Source: Pelagibacteraceae bacterium (GTDB lineage: Bacteria; Pseudomonadota; Alphaproteobacteria; HIMB59; GCA-002718135). Taken from it: a stretch of DNA of 56,191 nucleotides. The notes under the pieces were generated by a model. It worked only from the letters and a program-made list of their open reading frames with translations, was not told the DNA's origin and ran no database searches. The stretch covers positions 1 to 56,191 of the forward strand of contig JAGFWP010000028.1 in the NCBI GenBank assembly GCA_017639935.1, in the 5' to 3' direction. Positions 34,358-42,620 of the stretch are shown here, piece after piece (position 1 is the stretch's first letter; the number at the start of each line of letters is the position of its first letter). Made by a program: the position numbers and the translations under genes.

Positions 34358-35725
34358 GTGCATTATTTAAGTACGCGTAACAACGAATTAAAAGAATCAT
34401 TTTTAAACGTTCTTTTTCAAGGCTTGTCCAAAGAAGGTGGCTTGTTTTTACCTTCCGCGTGGCCATCAATTTCTATTGAAAACTTGAGAGGAAAAAATTA
34501 TCAAGAAATTGCCCACGCTGTCATCAGTCCATTTGTTCAAGAAGATATCTCTGATGAAGATTTAGTCTTAATAGTAAATAAAACGTATCAAAGTTTCAAT
34601 CCTAAGAGCATAGCCCCATTAGTTAACATTGAAAAAAATAAATATATCTTAGAACTTTTTTACGGACCAACGCTTGCCTTTAAAGATTATGCATTACAAT
34701 TTTTAGGAAATTTATTTTCACATGTGTTGGAAAACTCAAATAGAAAAATCACAGTACTGGGCGCCACCTCCGGAGATACAGGTTCAGCGGCCATAAATGC
34801 CTTTAAAGGTAAAAACGACATACAAGTTTTTATTTTACATCCACATCAAATGGTGTCAGAAGTTCAGCGTCGTCAAATGACAACAGTCGGAGAAAAGAAC
34901 GTTCATAATATAGCCCTCAAAGGAACTTTTGATGATTGTCAAAAAATTGTTAAAAAACTCTTTCTTGATGATGAATTACAATCAAAGACATCTCTAACAG
35001 CTGTTAATTCAATCAATTGGGCCAGACTAATTGCACAAGCAGTTTATTATTTTTGGGCCTATATTCAGTCAAATCAAGAAAAAGTTAATTTCATTGTTCC
35101 TTCAGGCAATTTTGGAAATGTTTTTTCTGCCAGAATAGCGAAGTTTATGGGTTTGCCAATCGATCATCTACATATTGCTACAAATGAGAATGATATTTTA
35201 CATCGTACAATTAGCGAAGGCAGGATGAGAATAAACAATGTGAAAAAAACACATAGTCCAAGTATGGATATCCAAGTTTCTAGTAATTTTGAGCGCCAAT
35301 TATTTGAGAGTGCAAAAAGAGATAGTGATATGGTGCAAAAAATAATGCAATCATTTGCCGAGACCGGGGAGCAAGTTCTATCAGATCAAATAGTTCAAGA
35401 CATGCAATTAATTTATACCACCCATTCGGTATCCAATTCTCAAACATTAGAAACTATTAAATATTACAATGAACATTATGATTATTTAGCTGATCCCCAT
35501 ACGGCAACAGGGTTATATGTTCTTGAACGAATGAGCAATGAACAACCAGCAATAAGCCTGGCATGTGCCGATCCAGGCAAGTTTGGCAATGCAATAAAAG
35601 AGGCAACCGGGAACCTCCCACATTTTCGACCAGAGTTAGAAAATATCTTTGATCAAGATGAAAAGATGACTATATTAGATAATGACACAGACTTAATCAA
35701 ATCACACATACTAGAATTAATTTAA
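34358..35725 (+). CDS. thrC: threonine synthase
   Basis: PLP enzyme converting O-phosphohomoserine to threonine. The PLP-binding Lys is K109 in GPTLAFKDYALQF, and GATSGDTGSAAI is the phosphate-binding loop. At 455 residues it is the class I (long) form. The start is GTG at 34358, with AGAGGT five bases upstream. It is followed after 4 bp by an M16 peptidase gene, a conserved alphaproteobacterial pair. Confidence 0.94.
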   Translation: MHYLSTRNNELKESFLNVLFQGLSKEGGLFLPSAWPSISIENLRGKNYQEIAHAVISPFVQEDISDEDLVLIVNKTYQSFNPKSIAPLVNIEKNKYILELFYGPTLAFKDYALQFLGNLFSHVLENSNRKITVLGATSGDTGSAAINAFKGKNDIQVFILHPHQMVSEVQRRQMTTVGEKNVHNIALKGTFDDCQKIVKKLFLDDELQSKTSLTAVNSINWARLIAQAVYYFWAYIQSNQEKVNFIVPSGNFGNVFSARIAKFMGLPIDHLHIATNENDILHRTISEGRMRINNVKKTHSPSMDIQVSSNFERQLFESAKRDSDMVQKIMQSFAETGEQVLSDQIVQDMQLIYTTHSVSNSQTLETIKYYNEHYDYLADPHTATGLYVLERMSNEQPAISLACADPGKFGNAIKEATGNLPHFRPELENIFDQDEKMTILDNDTDLIKSHILELI

Positions 35726-35729
35726 TATT

Positions 35730-36983
35730 ATGACAAAAGTTACAACTTTAGACAACGGTCTTCGCATAGTTACTCAAAACATGCCAGGGTTAGAAACAGT
35801 AGCCATGGGTATCTGGAATTCTGTAGGAGGCAGAGATGAGTTGGCAAGCGTGAACGGTGTTGCTCATTTTTTAGAACATATGGCTTTTAAAGGAACAACG
35901 ACCAGAACATCTAAACAAATTGCTGAAGCGATTGAAAATGTTGGCGGGGATATCAACGCATACACTTCTACTGAAGCAACAGCCTACCATGTCAGATTGA
36001 TCGCAGAAGACTTGCCCGTGGGCATTGACATATTGACGGATATTTTGCAAAACTCTACTTTTGCAAAAGAAGAATTAGAGGTTGAAAGAGGAGTCATACT
36101 TCAGGAAATAGGCAGAACTTTGGACTCCCCAGATTCAAAGCTGTTTGATCAATTTCAAGAAACAGCGTTTCCCGATCAGCCCATAGGAAGATCACTTCTA
36201 GGCCCTAAAGATATCATAAAAAACATATCCAGAAATGAAATAAAAGATTTTATGACATCAAATTACAATCCAAAAAAAATGGTTGTAAGTGCGGCTGGAA
36301 AAATTGATCATGATGAGTTTGTTGATCGAATATCAAAAGCGTGTCTTAATCTTCCTAAAGGCACAACAGATAACAGGGTTGTTGCAAATTACACAGGGGG
36401 CGAATATCGTGAAGAAAAAGACTTGGAACAAATTCACTTGATAACTTGCTTTAAGGGAACTGACTTGCATCATGAAGATTATTACTCATTGCTGGTATAC
36501 AGTTCATTGTTGGGGGAAGGCATGTCATCCAAGTTGTTTCAAGAAATAAGAGAAAAAAGAGGTCTCGTATATTCCATTTCTTCTTTTGCCTTTCCCTTCA
36601 CTGACACGGGTCTGTTTGGTGTTTACGCTGGCACGGGAGAGAAACAAATTAAAGAACTTATTCCCGTATTGTGTGATGAATTGAAAAATAGCCCTAATTC
36701 AATTTCGGAAAAAGAGATAAACAAAGGCAAGGCACAACTGAAAGCCGGTCTTTTGATGTCAAGAGAAAGAGCTGATAGTCGTTGCAGAACAGCTGCCAAT
36801 CAACTGCTTTGTTTTAACAGAGTCATTGAACCGGAAGAAATTACTAAAAAAATTGATAATGTGACTAAAGAAACTGTTCAAAGAATAGCAACAAACATAC
36901 TGAAGACCCCAATGACAATTGCGAGCATAGGACCTATAAAAAATTTAGAATCTTTAGACCAAACAAAAAAACGATTAAATTAA
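35730..36983 (+). CDS. M16 family zinc peptidase (mitochondrial-processing-peptidase-like)
   Basis: A 417-residue metallopeptidase with the inverted zinc motif HFLEH (H46, E49, H50) and the third ligand E126 in GVILQEIGRT. FREIREKRGLVYSI-type sequence in the C-terminal half (SKLFQEIREKRGLVYS) is the family's second signature. It resembles the bacterial proteins from which mitochondrial processing peptidase beta derives. There is no signal peptide. It is paired with thrC as in many relatives; substrate unknown. Confidence 0.9.
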   Translation: MTKVTTLDNGLRIVTQNMPGLETVAMGIWNSVGGRDELASVNGVAHFLEHMAFKGTTTRTSKQIAEAIENVGGDINAYTSTEATAYHVRLIAEDLPVGIDILTDILQNSTFAKEELEVERGVILQEIGRTLDSPDSKLFDQFQETAFPDQPIGRSLLGPKDIIKNISRNEIKDFMTSNYNPKKMVVSAAGKIDHDEFVDRISKACLNLPKGTTDNRVVANYTGGEYREEKDLEQIHLITCFKGTDLHHEDYYSLLVYSSLLGEGMSSKLFQEIREKRGLVYSISSFAFPFTDTGLFGVYAGTGEKQIKELIPVLCDELKNSPNSISEKEINKGKAQLKAGLLMSRERADSRCRTAANQLLCFNRVIEPEEITKKIDNVTKETVQRIATNILKTPMTIASIGPIKNLESLDQTKKRLN

Positions 36984-37010
36984 AGATTTCCGACCTTTTT
37001 TCATTAATAA

Positions 37011-37024
37011 TTGATCTATATCAA
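37011..37024 (+). promoter_or_regulatory. perfect FNR/FixK-like box upstream of the amino-acid/amide ABC operon
   Basis: TTGAT-CTAT-ATCAA matches TTGAT-N4-ATCAA at all ten fixed positions. It lies in the 170-bp gap between the M16 peptidase gene and the binding-protein gene, 130-143 bases before the ATG. By my estimate such a perfect match is expected about 0.3 times by chance in 56 kb at 30% GC, so its promoter location matters. Confidence 0.45.
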
Positions 37025-37074
37025 AAGAAATAAAGAACCGCAATTTAAAGGAATAACTAACAGAAAATTATTTC

Positions 37075-37097
37075 ATTGGTAAAAACTATTTACCAAT
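37075..37097 (+). repeat. perfect 9-bp palindrome in the leader of the ABC operon
   Basis: ATTGGTAAA at 37075-37083 and TTTACCAAT at 37089-37097 are exact inverted copies with a 5-base spacer. It is 57 bases before the ATG at 37154 and about 50 bases after the FNR-like box. It could be a dimeric repressor operator or an mRNA hairpin in the leader; the symmetry and length make chance less likely. Confidence 0.5.
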
Positions 37098-37153
37098 TAA
37101 AGAAATTATCTGTTAATTTATTTGTTTCGAAAAAATTTTATTATGGAGGAATT

Positions 37154-38395
37154 ATGAATCTAGTAAAAAGAGTCATTTCCATTCTGACAGTGATGGCGGT
37201 AGCAATATCATTTGCTTTACCAGCAGGAGCTAAAGTTGAAGGCGATACTATCATTTTAGGAGCTGCTGTTTCCTTAACAGGTAAATATTCAACAAATGGA
37301 AAACATACTCAAAATGGTTATGAACTAGCTGTTAAAACTATTAACGATGCTGGCGGGGTAACTGTTGGAGGCAAACAATATAAATTTGACATCATCTATT
37401 ATGATGATGAATCAGATAAGGCGCGTGCAGCTGAATTAGCTGAGCGTTTAATTAATCAAGATGGCGTTAAGTATATGCTGGGCCCTTACAGTTCGGGATT
37501 AACAAAAGCGATTGCACCCATTACTGAAAAATATCAAATTCCAATGGTTGAAGCTAACGGAGCTTCACGCTCCTTATTTACCAAAGGATATAAATATTTA
37601 TTCGCTGTTTTATCTGCAGCGAACCAATATTTGGAAGTTGCAATTGACTTAGCGGCTGAAAAAGCAGTTGCTGCTGGCGGCAAAGCTTCTGATGTAAAAG
37701 TTGCTATGGCATTTGAAGGTGATGCTTTTTCACAAGATGTTAAAATTGGTGTCGTTGAGGCAGTTGAGCGTCATGGGATGACAATAGTTGTTGATGATAC
37801 TCTGCCGAAAGAGCTTGATGATATGGCGTCCATTCTGGCTAAAGTAAAAGCAACTAAACCAGATGTTCTTGCTGTGTCAGGTCATTCTAAAGGCGCGATG
37901 ACAGCGATACGTCAAATTTCAGAAATGAAAGTTGATGTTCCTATGTTAGCTATGACGCATTGTGATGCGGCAAAAATTAATAAAAATTTTGAAAATAATG
38001 CGGGTGAATACGCGTTATGCGCTGCACAGTGGCATAAGTCACTAACTTATAGTGATTCATTCTTTGGATCAGCTGGTGATTATGCAAGTACTTTTGCAAG
38101 TGCCTACGATTATGACCCCCCTTATCAATCAGCTGAATCTTCTGCTGCATTGTTAGTGTGGAAGGACGCGTTTGAAAGAGCTAATTCATTTGATACTGAA
38201 AAAGTCCGCGACGCATTGGCCGTAACAGAAATGCAAACGTTTTATGGCAACATCAAATTCAGTGATGGTGGACAAAATATTGCAAAACCGATGGTTCTGT
38301 TTCAAGTACAAAATGGTCAAAATGCAGTTGTAGCGCCAACTAAATGGGCTGCAGCTGATCTTATCTGGCCTGTGCCTAAGTGGTCTGAGAGATAA
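37154..38395 (+). CDS. branched-chain amino acid/amide-type ABC transporter binding protein
   Basis: A 413-residue periplasmic binding protein of the LivJ/LivK type (Peripla_BP_6), with a signal peptide ending in LPAGA at about residue 24. ILGAAVSLTGKYSTNG and GGVTVGGKQYKFDIIYYDDESD are typical. The frame is open further upstream to 37076, but GGAGGA at 37145-37150 four bases before ATG 37154, plus the signal peptide, fixes the start. The ligand may be an amino acid, amide, urea-like or aromatic compound; it does not look like UrtA. It heads the ABC operon and is followed by a stable hairpin. Confidence 0.9.
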   Translation: MNLVKRVISILTVMAVAISFALPAGAKVEGDTIILGAAVSLTGKYSTNGKHTQNGYELAVKTINDAGGVTVGGKQYKFDIIYYDDESDKARAAELAERLINQDGVKYMLGPYSSGLTKAIAPITEKYQIPMVEANGASRSLFTKGYKYLFAVLSAANQYLEVAIDLAAEKAVAAGGKASDVKVAMAFEGDAFSQDVKIGVVEAVERHGMTIVVDDTLPKELDDMASILAKVKATKPDVLAVSGHSKGAMTAIRQISEMKVDVPMLAMTHCDAAKINKNFENNAGEYALCAAQWHKSLTYSDSFFGSAGDYASTFASAYDYDPPYQSAESSAALLVWKDAFERANSFDTEKVRDALAVTEMQTFYGNIKFSDGGQNIAKPMVLFQVQNGQNAVVAPTKWAAADLIWPVPKWSER

Positions 38396-38414
38396 AAAAC
38401 ATTTTACATATTTA

Positions 38415-38441
38415 TCGCCTCCTTTAAATTAAAGGGGGCGA
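38415..38441 (+). terminator. intercistronic stem-loop between binding protein and permease genes
   Basis: A 12-bp stem (38415-38426 with 38430-38441; one G-U pair) closes a 3-base loop: TCGCCTCCTTTA-AAT-TAAAGGGGGCGA. No real T-tract follows, so it is more likely an mRNA-stabilising or attenuating hairpin than a full terminator. It ends nine bases before the permease ATG, and its right arm contains the only G-rich stretch near that start, so it could also limit permease translation. Confidence 0.7.
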
Positions 38442-38450
38442 ATTAACTTT

Positions 38451-39344
38451 ATGGACTTCTTGATTTTTCAATCCCCCTACTTAATGATCCAGGCATTAAT
38501 CGATGGTATTATCCTTGGATCAATTTTTGCCCTGATTGCTTATGGTATGGCCCTTGTGTGGGGAGTGATGAATATCATTAACATCACGCAAGGCGAGTTA
38601 GTCATATTAGGGGGCTATGTTGCATTCGGATTATATAAAATTGGGATTCATCCTTTATACGGTCTCATCGCATCACCTGCCGTGCTCTTTGTTGTGGGAT
38701 GGTGCTTGTATTACATTGTTGTAAACCGTGTTGTGGAAAAAGATTTGTTCATATCCATTCTTGCAACTTTTGGCTTAAGCATCATGATTCAACAACTCAT
38801 GAATATATTTTTTGGCGCTGATGTCCAAGTGGCTGAAGCAAGTCTAGGAACATCATTTTTGTTTGACTACAATGTTACTATTCCAAATATTAAAATTGTC
38901 GCCTTTGTTGTCTCAATAATATCGGCGGGCATTATTGTTCTTTTTATGAAACTGTCTAAAATGGGGCAAGCTATACGGGCGACGGCACAAAATGCCAGAG
39001 CTGCGAAAATTCTGGGCATTAACACTAATCACGTTTACGCCATAACATTTGGATTGAATGCGGCTATTTGCGGTGTTGCGGGGGCGATTGTTTCCATGAC
39101 CTTCACTTTGCATCCTTATATTGGACTTCCTTATACAATTCGCTCGTTCATGATTGTCATTGTAGCAGGATTGGGCAATCTTCCCGCCGTCATAGTATCT
39201 GGCGTGGGCCTTGGTGTTGCTGAACAATATGCTGATTTTTTATTCGGGACCATATTTAGACTAGCATTCGTATTCTCCTTGCTCGTAGTCATACTCATAT
39301 GGCGAAGCTTCCGCCTATCAAAGAAAAGAGAATATTTAAAATGA
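38451..39344 (+). CDS. branched-chain amino acid-type ABC transporter permease (LivH)
   Basis: A 297-residue inner-membrane permease. Family signs are DGIILGSIFALIAYGMALVWGVMNIINITQGE-type sequence at the front (seen as IIALGLTL-like helix then INITQGELVILGGY) and MGQAIRATAQNARAAKILGIN, the EAA-like loop that contacts the ATPases. About eight helices are present. Its TGA overlaps the next permease ATG at 39341 as ATGA. Confidence 0.9.
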   Translation: MDFLIFQSPYLMIQALIDGIILGSIFALIAYGMALVWGVMNIINITQGELVILGGYVAFGLYKIGIHPLYGLIASPAVLFVVGWCLYYIVVNRVVEKDLFISILATFGLSIMIQQLMNIFFGADVQVAEASLGTSFLFDYNVTIPNIKIVAFVVSIISAGIIVLFMKLSKMGQAIRATAQNARAAKILGINTNHVYAITFGLNAAICGVAGAIVSMTFTLHPYIGLPYTIRSFMIVIVAGLGNLPAVIVSGVGLGVAEQYADFLFGTIFRLAFVFSLLVVILIWRSFRLSKKREYLK

Positions 39345-40381
39345 ACAAAAACATTTTAATCTTTATCATTATTTTATTGCTGACGATTACCGCTCCGCAC
39401 CTTATTCCCTCTCGCGTTGTGTATTTTACAACCCTGTCTATTTTCATCGTTCTGGCAATGACTTGGGATGTCCAAGGGGGGCAGATGGGATATAATTCTT
39501 TTGGCAACATTGTTTTTTTTGGCCTTGGAATGTACGTTTGCATATCCACTCAGGTCGGGTTGTTTTTTGATGTTTTTGAATGGAATGAATCAGGGGGGGA
39601 AAAAACATTTCTCCATACCCCTAATCAGTATTTTATAGGACTCGTTGCTGGTTTAATTCTTGCTGGGCTTATCCCACCGATTATAGCCTATTTAATTGGC
39701 GGAGGCATTCTTGGCTTGCGCGGTCATTATTTTGCTATTGGCACGCTTGGTCTGGGTGTGGCTGCAGCTGAACTAGCGGGGGGCATTGACACAATTGGAG
39801 GCACCGTGGGCATGACAGTTCCGGTTTTTCCAAAAGAGGTTGGAAACATTCACACTGATAAATTGATCTTTTATTATCTAAGTGTGGCACTTGTTTTTGG
39901 CGCATTCTTTTTTTTACGGTGGTTGTACACCACACGCTTCGGGCTAGCCCTTAACGCCATCCGGGATGACGAGGATAAGGCTGAATCCATGGGAATGCCG
40001 ACTAAAAAATATAAAACGCTTGGATGGTGTATCTCAGCTTTTTTTCTTGGAATCGCTGGCGGTATCAGTGGCAATGTAGTGGGATATGTCGATCCACATG
40101 ACATAGCTTTTGCCGGAGCCACCTTGGGGGTTTGGATGGTTTTGATGGCCATTCTTGGCGGCAAGGGAACATTGTGGGGACCAATAATCGGCGCTATAGT
40201 TTTTTATTTGTTAAAAGATTTTTTGTGGGTGAAGTTCCTCGGATGGCAACGCGTTACCCTTGGTTTTTTAATTGTAATTATTGTTATATTCTTTCCTACC
40301 GGCATCATGGGATACTTGCGCACTAAATTTCCGCAAATGTTTGGAGAGGTTGTTGATGAAGGAGAACAAAATAAAACATGA
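39341..40381 (+). CDS. branched-chain amino acid-type ABC transporter permease (LivM)
   Basis: Second permease, 346 residues from ATG 39341, which overlaps the previous stop as ATGA. The frame is open from 39299, but that would overlap the upstream gene by 46 bp. Motifs: GQMGYNSFGNIVFFGLGMY, GGILGLRGHYFAIGTLGLG, and ALNAIRDDEDKAESMGMPTKKYK as the coupling loop. Overlaps the first ATPase gene by ATGA. Confidence 0.9.
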   Translation: MNKNILIFIIILLLTITAPHLIPSRVVYFTTLSIFIVLAMTWDVQGGQMGYNSFGNIVFFGLGMYVCISTQVGLFFDVFEWNESGGEKTFLHTPNQYFIGLVAGLILAGLIPPIIAYLIGGGILGLRGHYFAIGTLGLGVAAAELAGGIDTIGGTVGMTVPVFPKEVGNIHTDKLIFYYLSVALVFGAFFFLRWLYTTRFGLALNAIRDDEDKAESMGMPTKKYKTLGWCISAFFLGIAGGISGNVVGYVDPHDIAFAGATLGVWMVLMAILGGKGTLWGPIIGAIVFYLLKDFLWVKFLGWQRVTLGFLIVIIVIFFPTGIMGYLRTKFPQMFGEVVDEGEQNKT

Positions 40382-41121
40382 CGCAGATTTTAAACGTTGA
40401 AGGCGCATCTAAATCTTTTGGCGGCGTTGTTGCCAATGAAGATATTTCCATTAAAGTTAATCAAGGTGAAATTGTTGGCTTGATTGGCCCAAATGGTTCT
40501 GGAAAAACAACTCTTTTTAATTCAATTGTTGGAACACATATTATTGACGGAGGCACGATCCTCTTTGAAGAAAATGACATTACAAATTTCACCATTCCCA
40601 GCATTGCCCGCTTGGGTTTGCTTAGAACTTTTCAAAAAACTAAAATTTACGGTGACATTAATTGCATGAAAAATATGCGAATTAGCATTCCACACGAAGA
40701 AGAGAATATTTTAACAATGTTTTCTAAAATCCCCCCTGAAGAAGACAGGCGCGCGGAGGATTTGCTTAAATTTGTAGGATTGTATGAAAAACGTTTTTTG
40801 CGAGCCGGCGAGTTATCATTTGGTCAACAAAAATTACTGGAATTCGCCATGGCCTTAATGAATAAACCGAAAATGTTATTATTGGATGAACCAACCGCCG
40901 GCATCAATCCAACATTGATCAATAGTTTAATAGAGCGCTTGAAAACCGCCAACAAGGAATTTGGCATTACCCTGTTGGTCATAGAACATAATATGCGCGT
41001 GATCATGAACCTGGCTGAGCGCATTTACTGTCTGGCGCATGGGAAATTACTGGCCGAGGGCTCGCCCGCTGACATCAGAAATAATTCAAAAGTCATTGAT
41101 GCCTATCTTGGAGCCCAGTAA
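40378..41121 (+). CDS. branched-chain amino acid-type ABC transporter ATPase (LivG)
   Basis: A 247-residue ATPase with Walker A GPNGSGKTT (37-45), signature LSFGQQK (in place of LSGGQ), Walker B MLLLDEPTAGINP, and the switch His in VIEHNMRVIM. The LivG-specific GLLRTFQKTKIYGDI is present. It pairs with the next gene as an NBD heterodimer. Overlaps the permease gene by 4 bp. Confidence 0.93.
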   Translation: MTQILNVEGASKSFGGVVANEDISIKVNQGEIVGLIGPNGSGKTTLFNSIVGTHIIDGGTILFEENDITNFTIPSIARLGLLRTFQKTKIYGDINCMKNMRISIPHEEENILTMFSKIPPEEDRRAEDLLKFVGLYEKRFLRAGELSFGQQKLLEFAMALMNKPKMLLLDEPTAGINPTLINSLIERLKTANKEFGITLLVIEHNMRVIMNLAERIYCLAHGKLLAEGSPADIRNNSKVIDAYLGAQ

Positions 41122-41125
41122 ATAA

Positions 41126-41980
41126 ATGGTTGATGAAAAAATAAAGGGATACGGAGCAGGCACGGTTGAAACAGTCATTTCTTTTGAAAAGATAGCGGAA
41201 GAATCAAAAAAATTATTTTCCAACAAGCCGGACGCGAAACTCCTGGAAGAGATAATTGAAAAGGATTCATACCTGTCAATAGACCTGCTCAAGTCAGGTT
41301 ACGGTAAAATGGAAATTTTACACGATATCAACTTAAGAATTGGAGAGGGGCAGTCACTGTGCCTCATCGGGCCGAACGGAGCGGGAAAGTCAACAGTATT
41401 ACATTCCATATTTGGATTGAATGATATTTTTGATGGAACAATCGCGCTTAAGGGAGAGAACATTACAAGATTAACGCCTCACGAAAAATTAAAAAAGGCT
41501 GGCATCGCCTACATCTTGCAGGACAGCTCCATCTTTCCAGACATGACTGTTGAAGAAAATCTGTGGATGGGGGGGTATCTTGACAGCACGTTTGATAACG
41601 CGAAAGATAAGGCTGTTAAGGTTCTTGATAAATATGAACGCCTGGCACAAAGACGTTATGATAAAGCGAAAGTCCTGTCAGGAGGTGAAAGGCGTTTATT
41701 GGAAATATCACGCGCACTGATCATGGAACCCTCTGTCCTGTTAGTTGATGAACCCTCTATTGGGTTGGAGCCAAAATACATCGATATGGTGTTTAATATT
41801 TTATCTGACCTGCAGAAGGTTGACGGCAAAACAATCATTATGGTCGAGCAAAACGCTAAGAAAGGCCTGGAGTTTGCTGACATTGGATACGTTCTTGCTT
41901 CAGGGGAAGTGGTGCTGGCCGGCAAAGGCGACGATCTTTTAAAAAACGAGGCTGTCGGTCGTTTGTTTCTCGGCGGATAA
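41126..41980 (+). CDS. branched-chain amino acid-type ABC transporter ATPase (LivF) with N-terminal extension
   Basis: A 284-residue ATPase with Walker A GPNGAGKST (82-90), signature LSGGERR and Walker B VLLVDEPSIGLEP. LivF proteins are usually about 235-240 residues. Here the conserved domain begins at LSIDLLKSGYG (about 50), so there is an additional ~49-residue polar, probably helical N-terminus. No in-frame Met lies near residue 45-50, though the Leu codon at 50 could not be excluded as a start. The stop overlaps the following pseudogene start as TAATG. Confidence 0.92.
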   Translation: MVDEKIKGYGAGTVETVISFEKIAEESKKLFSNKPDAKLLEEIIEKDSYLSIDLLKSGYGKMEILHDINLRIGEGQSLCLIGPNGAGKSTVLHSIFGLNDIFDGTIALKGENITRLTPHEKLKKAGIAYILQDSSIFPDMTVEENLWMGGYLDSTFDNAKDKAVKVLDKYERLAQRRYDKAKVLSGGERRLLEISRALIMEPSVLLVDEPSIGLEPKYIDMVFNILSDLQKVDGKTIIMVEQNAKKGLEFADIGYVLASGEVVLAGKGDDLLKNEAVGRLFLGG

Positions 41981-42602
41981 TGTTTTATGAACCAAAAAAA
42001 GGGCATCCTTTCAAGGCAGATCCTTTCAACGCCTTAGTTTTTCCCCGTCCAATCGGGTGGATTTCATCGTCATCAAAAAAAGGAATTGCAAACTTAGCTC
42101 CTTATTCTTTTTTCAACGCTGTTGCGTACACGCCCCCTCAAGTCATTTCGCGGCAACAGCTTATCACAGCCAGGGGGGATTGAAAGACAGCATTGCCAAC
42201 ATTTTAGCCACCAAAGAGTTTGTGGTAAGTCTGGCAACAAAAAAACTAATACAGCAAGTTGTTCAAAGCTCCATTGACGCTCCCAATAATGTTGATGAAT
42301 TTATATTAATGAAATTAAAAAAAAGAAAATCAAGAATGGTCAAGCCCCCTTCGGTTGCGGAGAGTCCTGTGAGTCTGGAATGCCGACTCCTGAAAAAAAT
42401 AGATTTAAAGACAACATCGACAAATAAAAATCAAAACAAAATGATCATAGGTGAAGTGGTGGGGATCCACATTGATGATAAGTTCATTAAAAATAATAAG
42501 ATTAACAGTCTTGCCATGCGGGCGATCAGTCGTATGGGGTACACGGAATACAGTGAAGTTGATTCAAGATTTTTGATGGAACGGCCTAAGTGGGGATGTT
42601 AA
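41980..42602 (+). pseudogene. flavin reductase-like (FMN-binding split barrel) gene, frameshifted
   Basis: The first frame (41980-42183) begins MFYEPKKGHPFKADPFNALV and reads through NLAPYSFFNAVAYTPPQV, then runs into nonsense and a TGA. The second frame (covering about 42147-42602) continues FAATAYHSQGGLKDSIANI, then EFVVSLATKKL, IGEVVGIHIDD and ends MERPKWGC. Together they make one complete protein of about 207 residues of the flavin reductase-like split-barrel family. One G missing between 42146 and 42147 (CAAGTCAT-TTC where CAA GTC ATG TTC is expected) explains the break. Either a true recent mutation or an assembly error. It is coupled to livF, so it was part of the ABC operon. Confidence 0.85.
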
Positions 42603-42620
42603 ACAGAGAGAACAAAATAA

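Noticed and set aside
37076..37153. Upstream extension of the binding-protein gene
   Set aside because: The signal peptide begins at ATG 37154, which has a strong GGAGGA before it; the extension would also cover the palindrome.
42057..42602. A separate intact gene in the second frame of the flavin-reductase region
   Set aside because: Its first part overlaps the other frame as nonsense; homology starts only after the missing base, so it is one broken gene.
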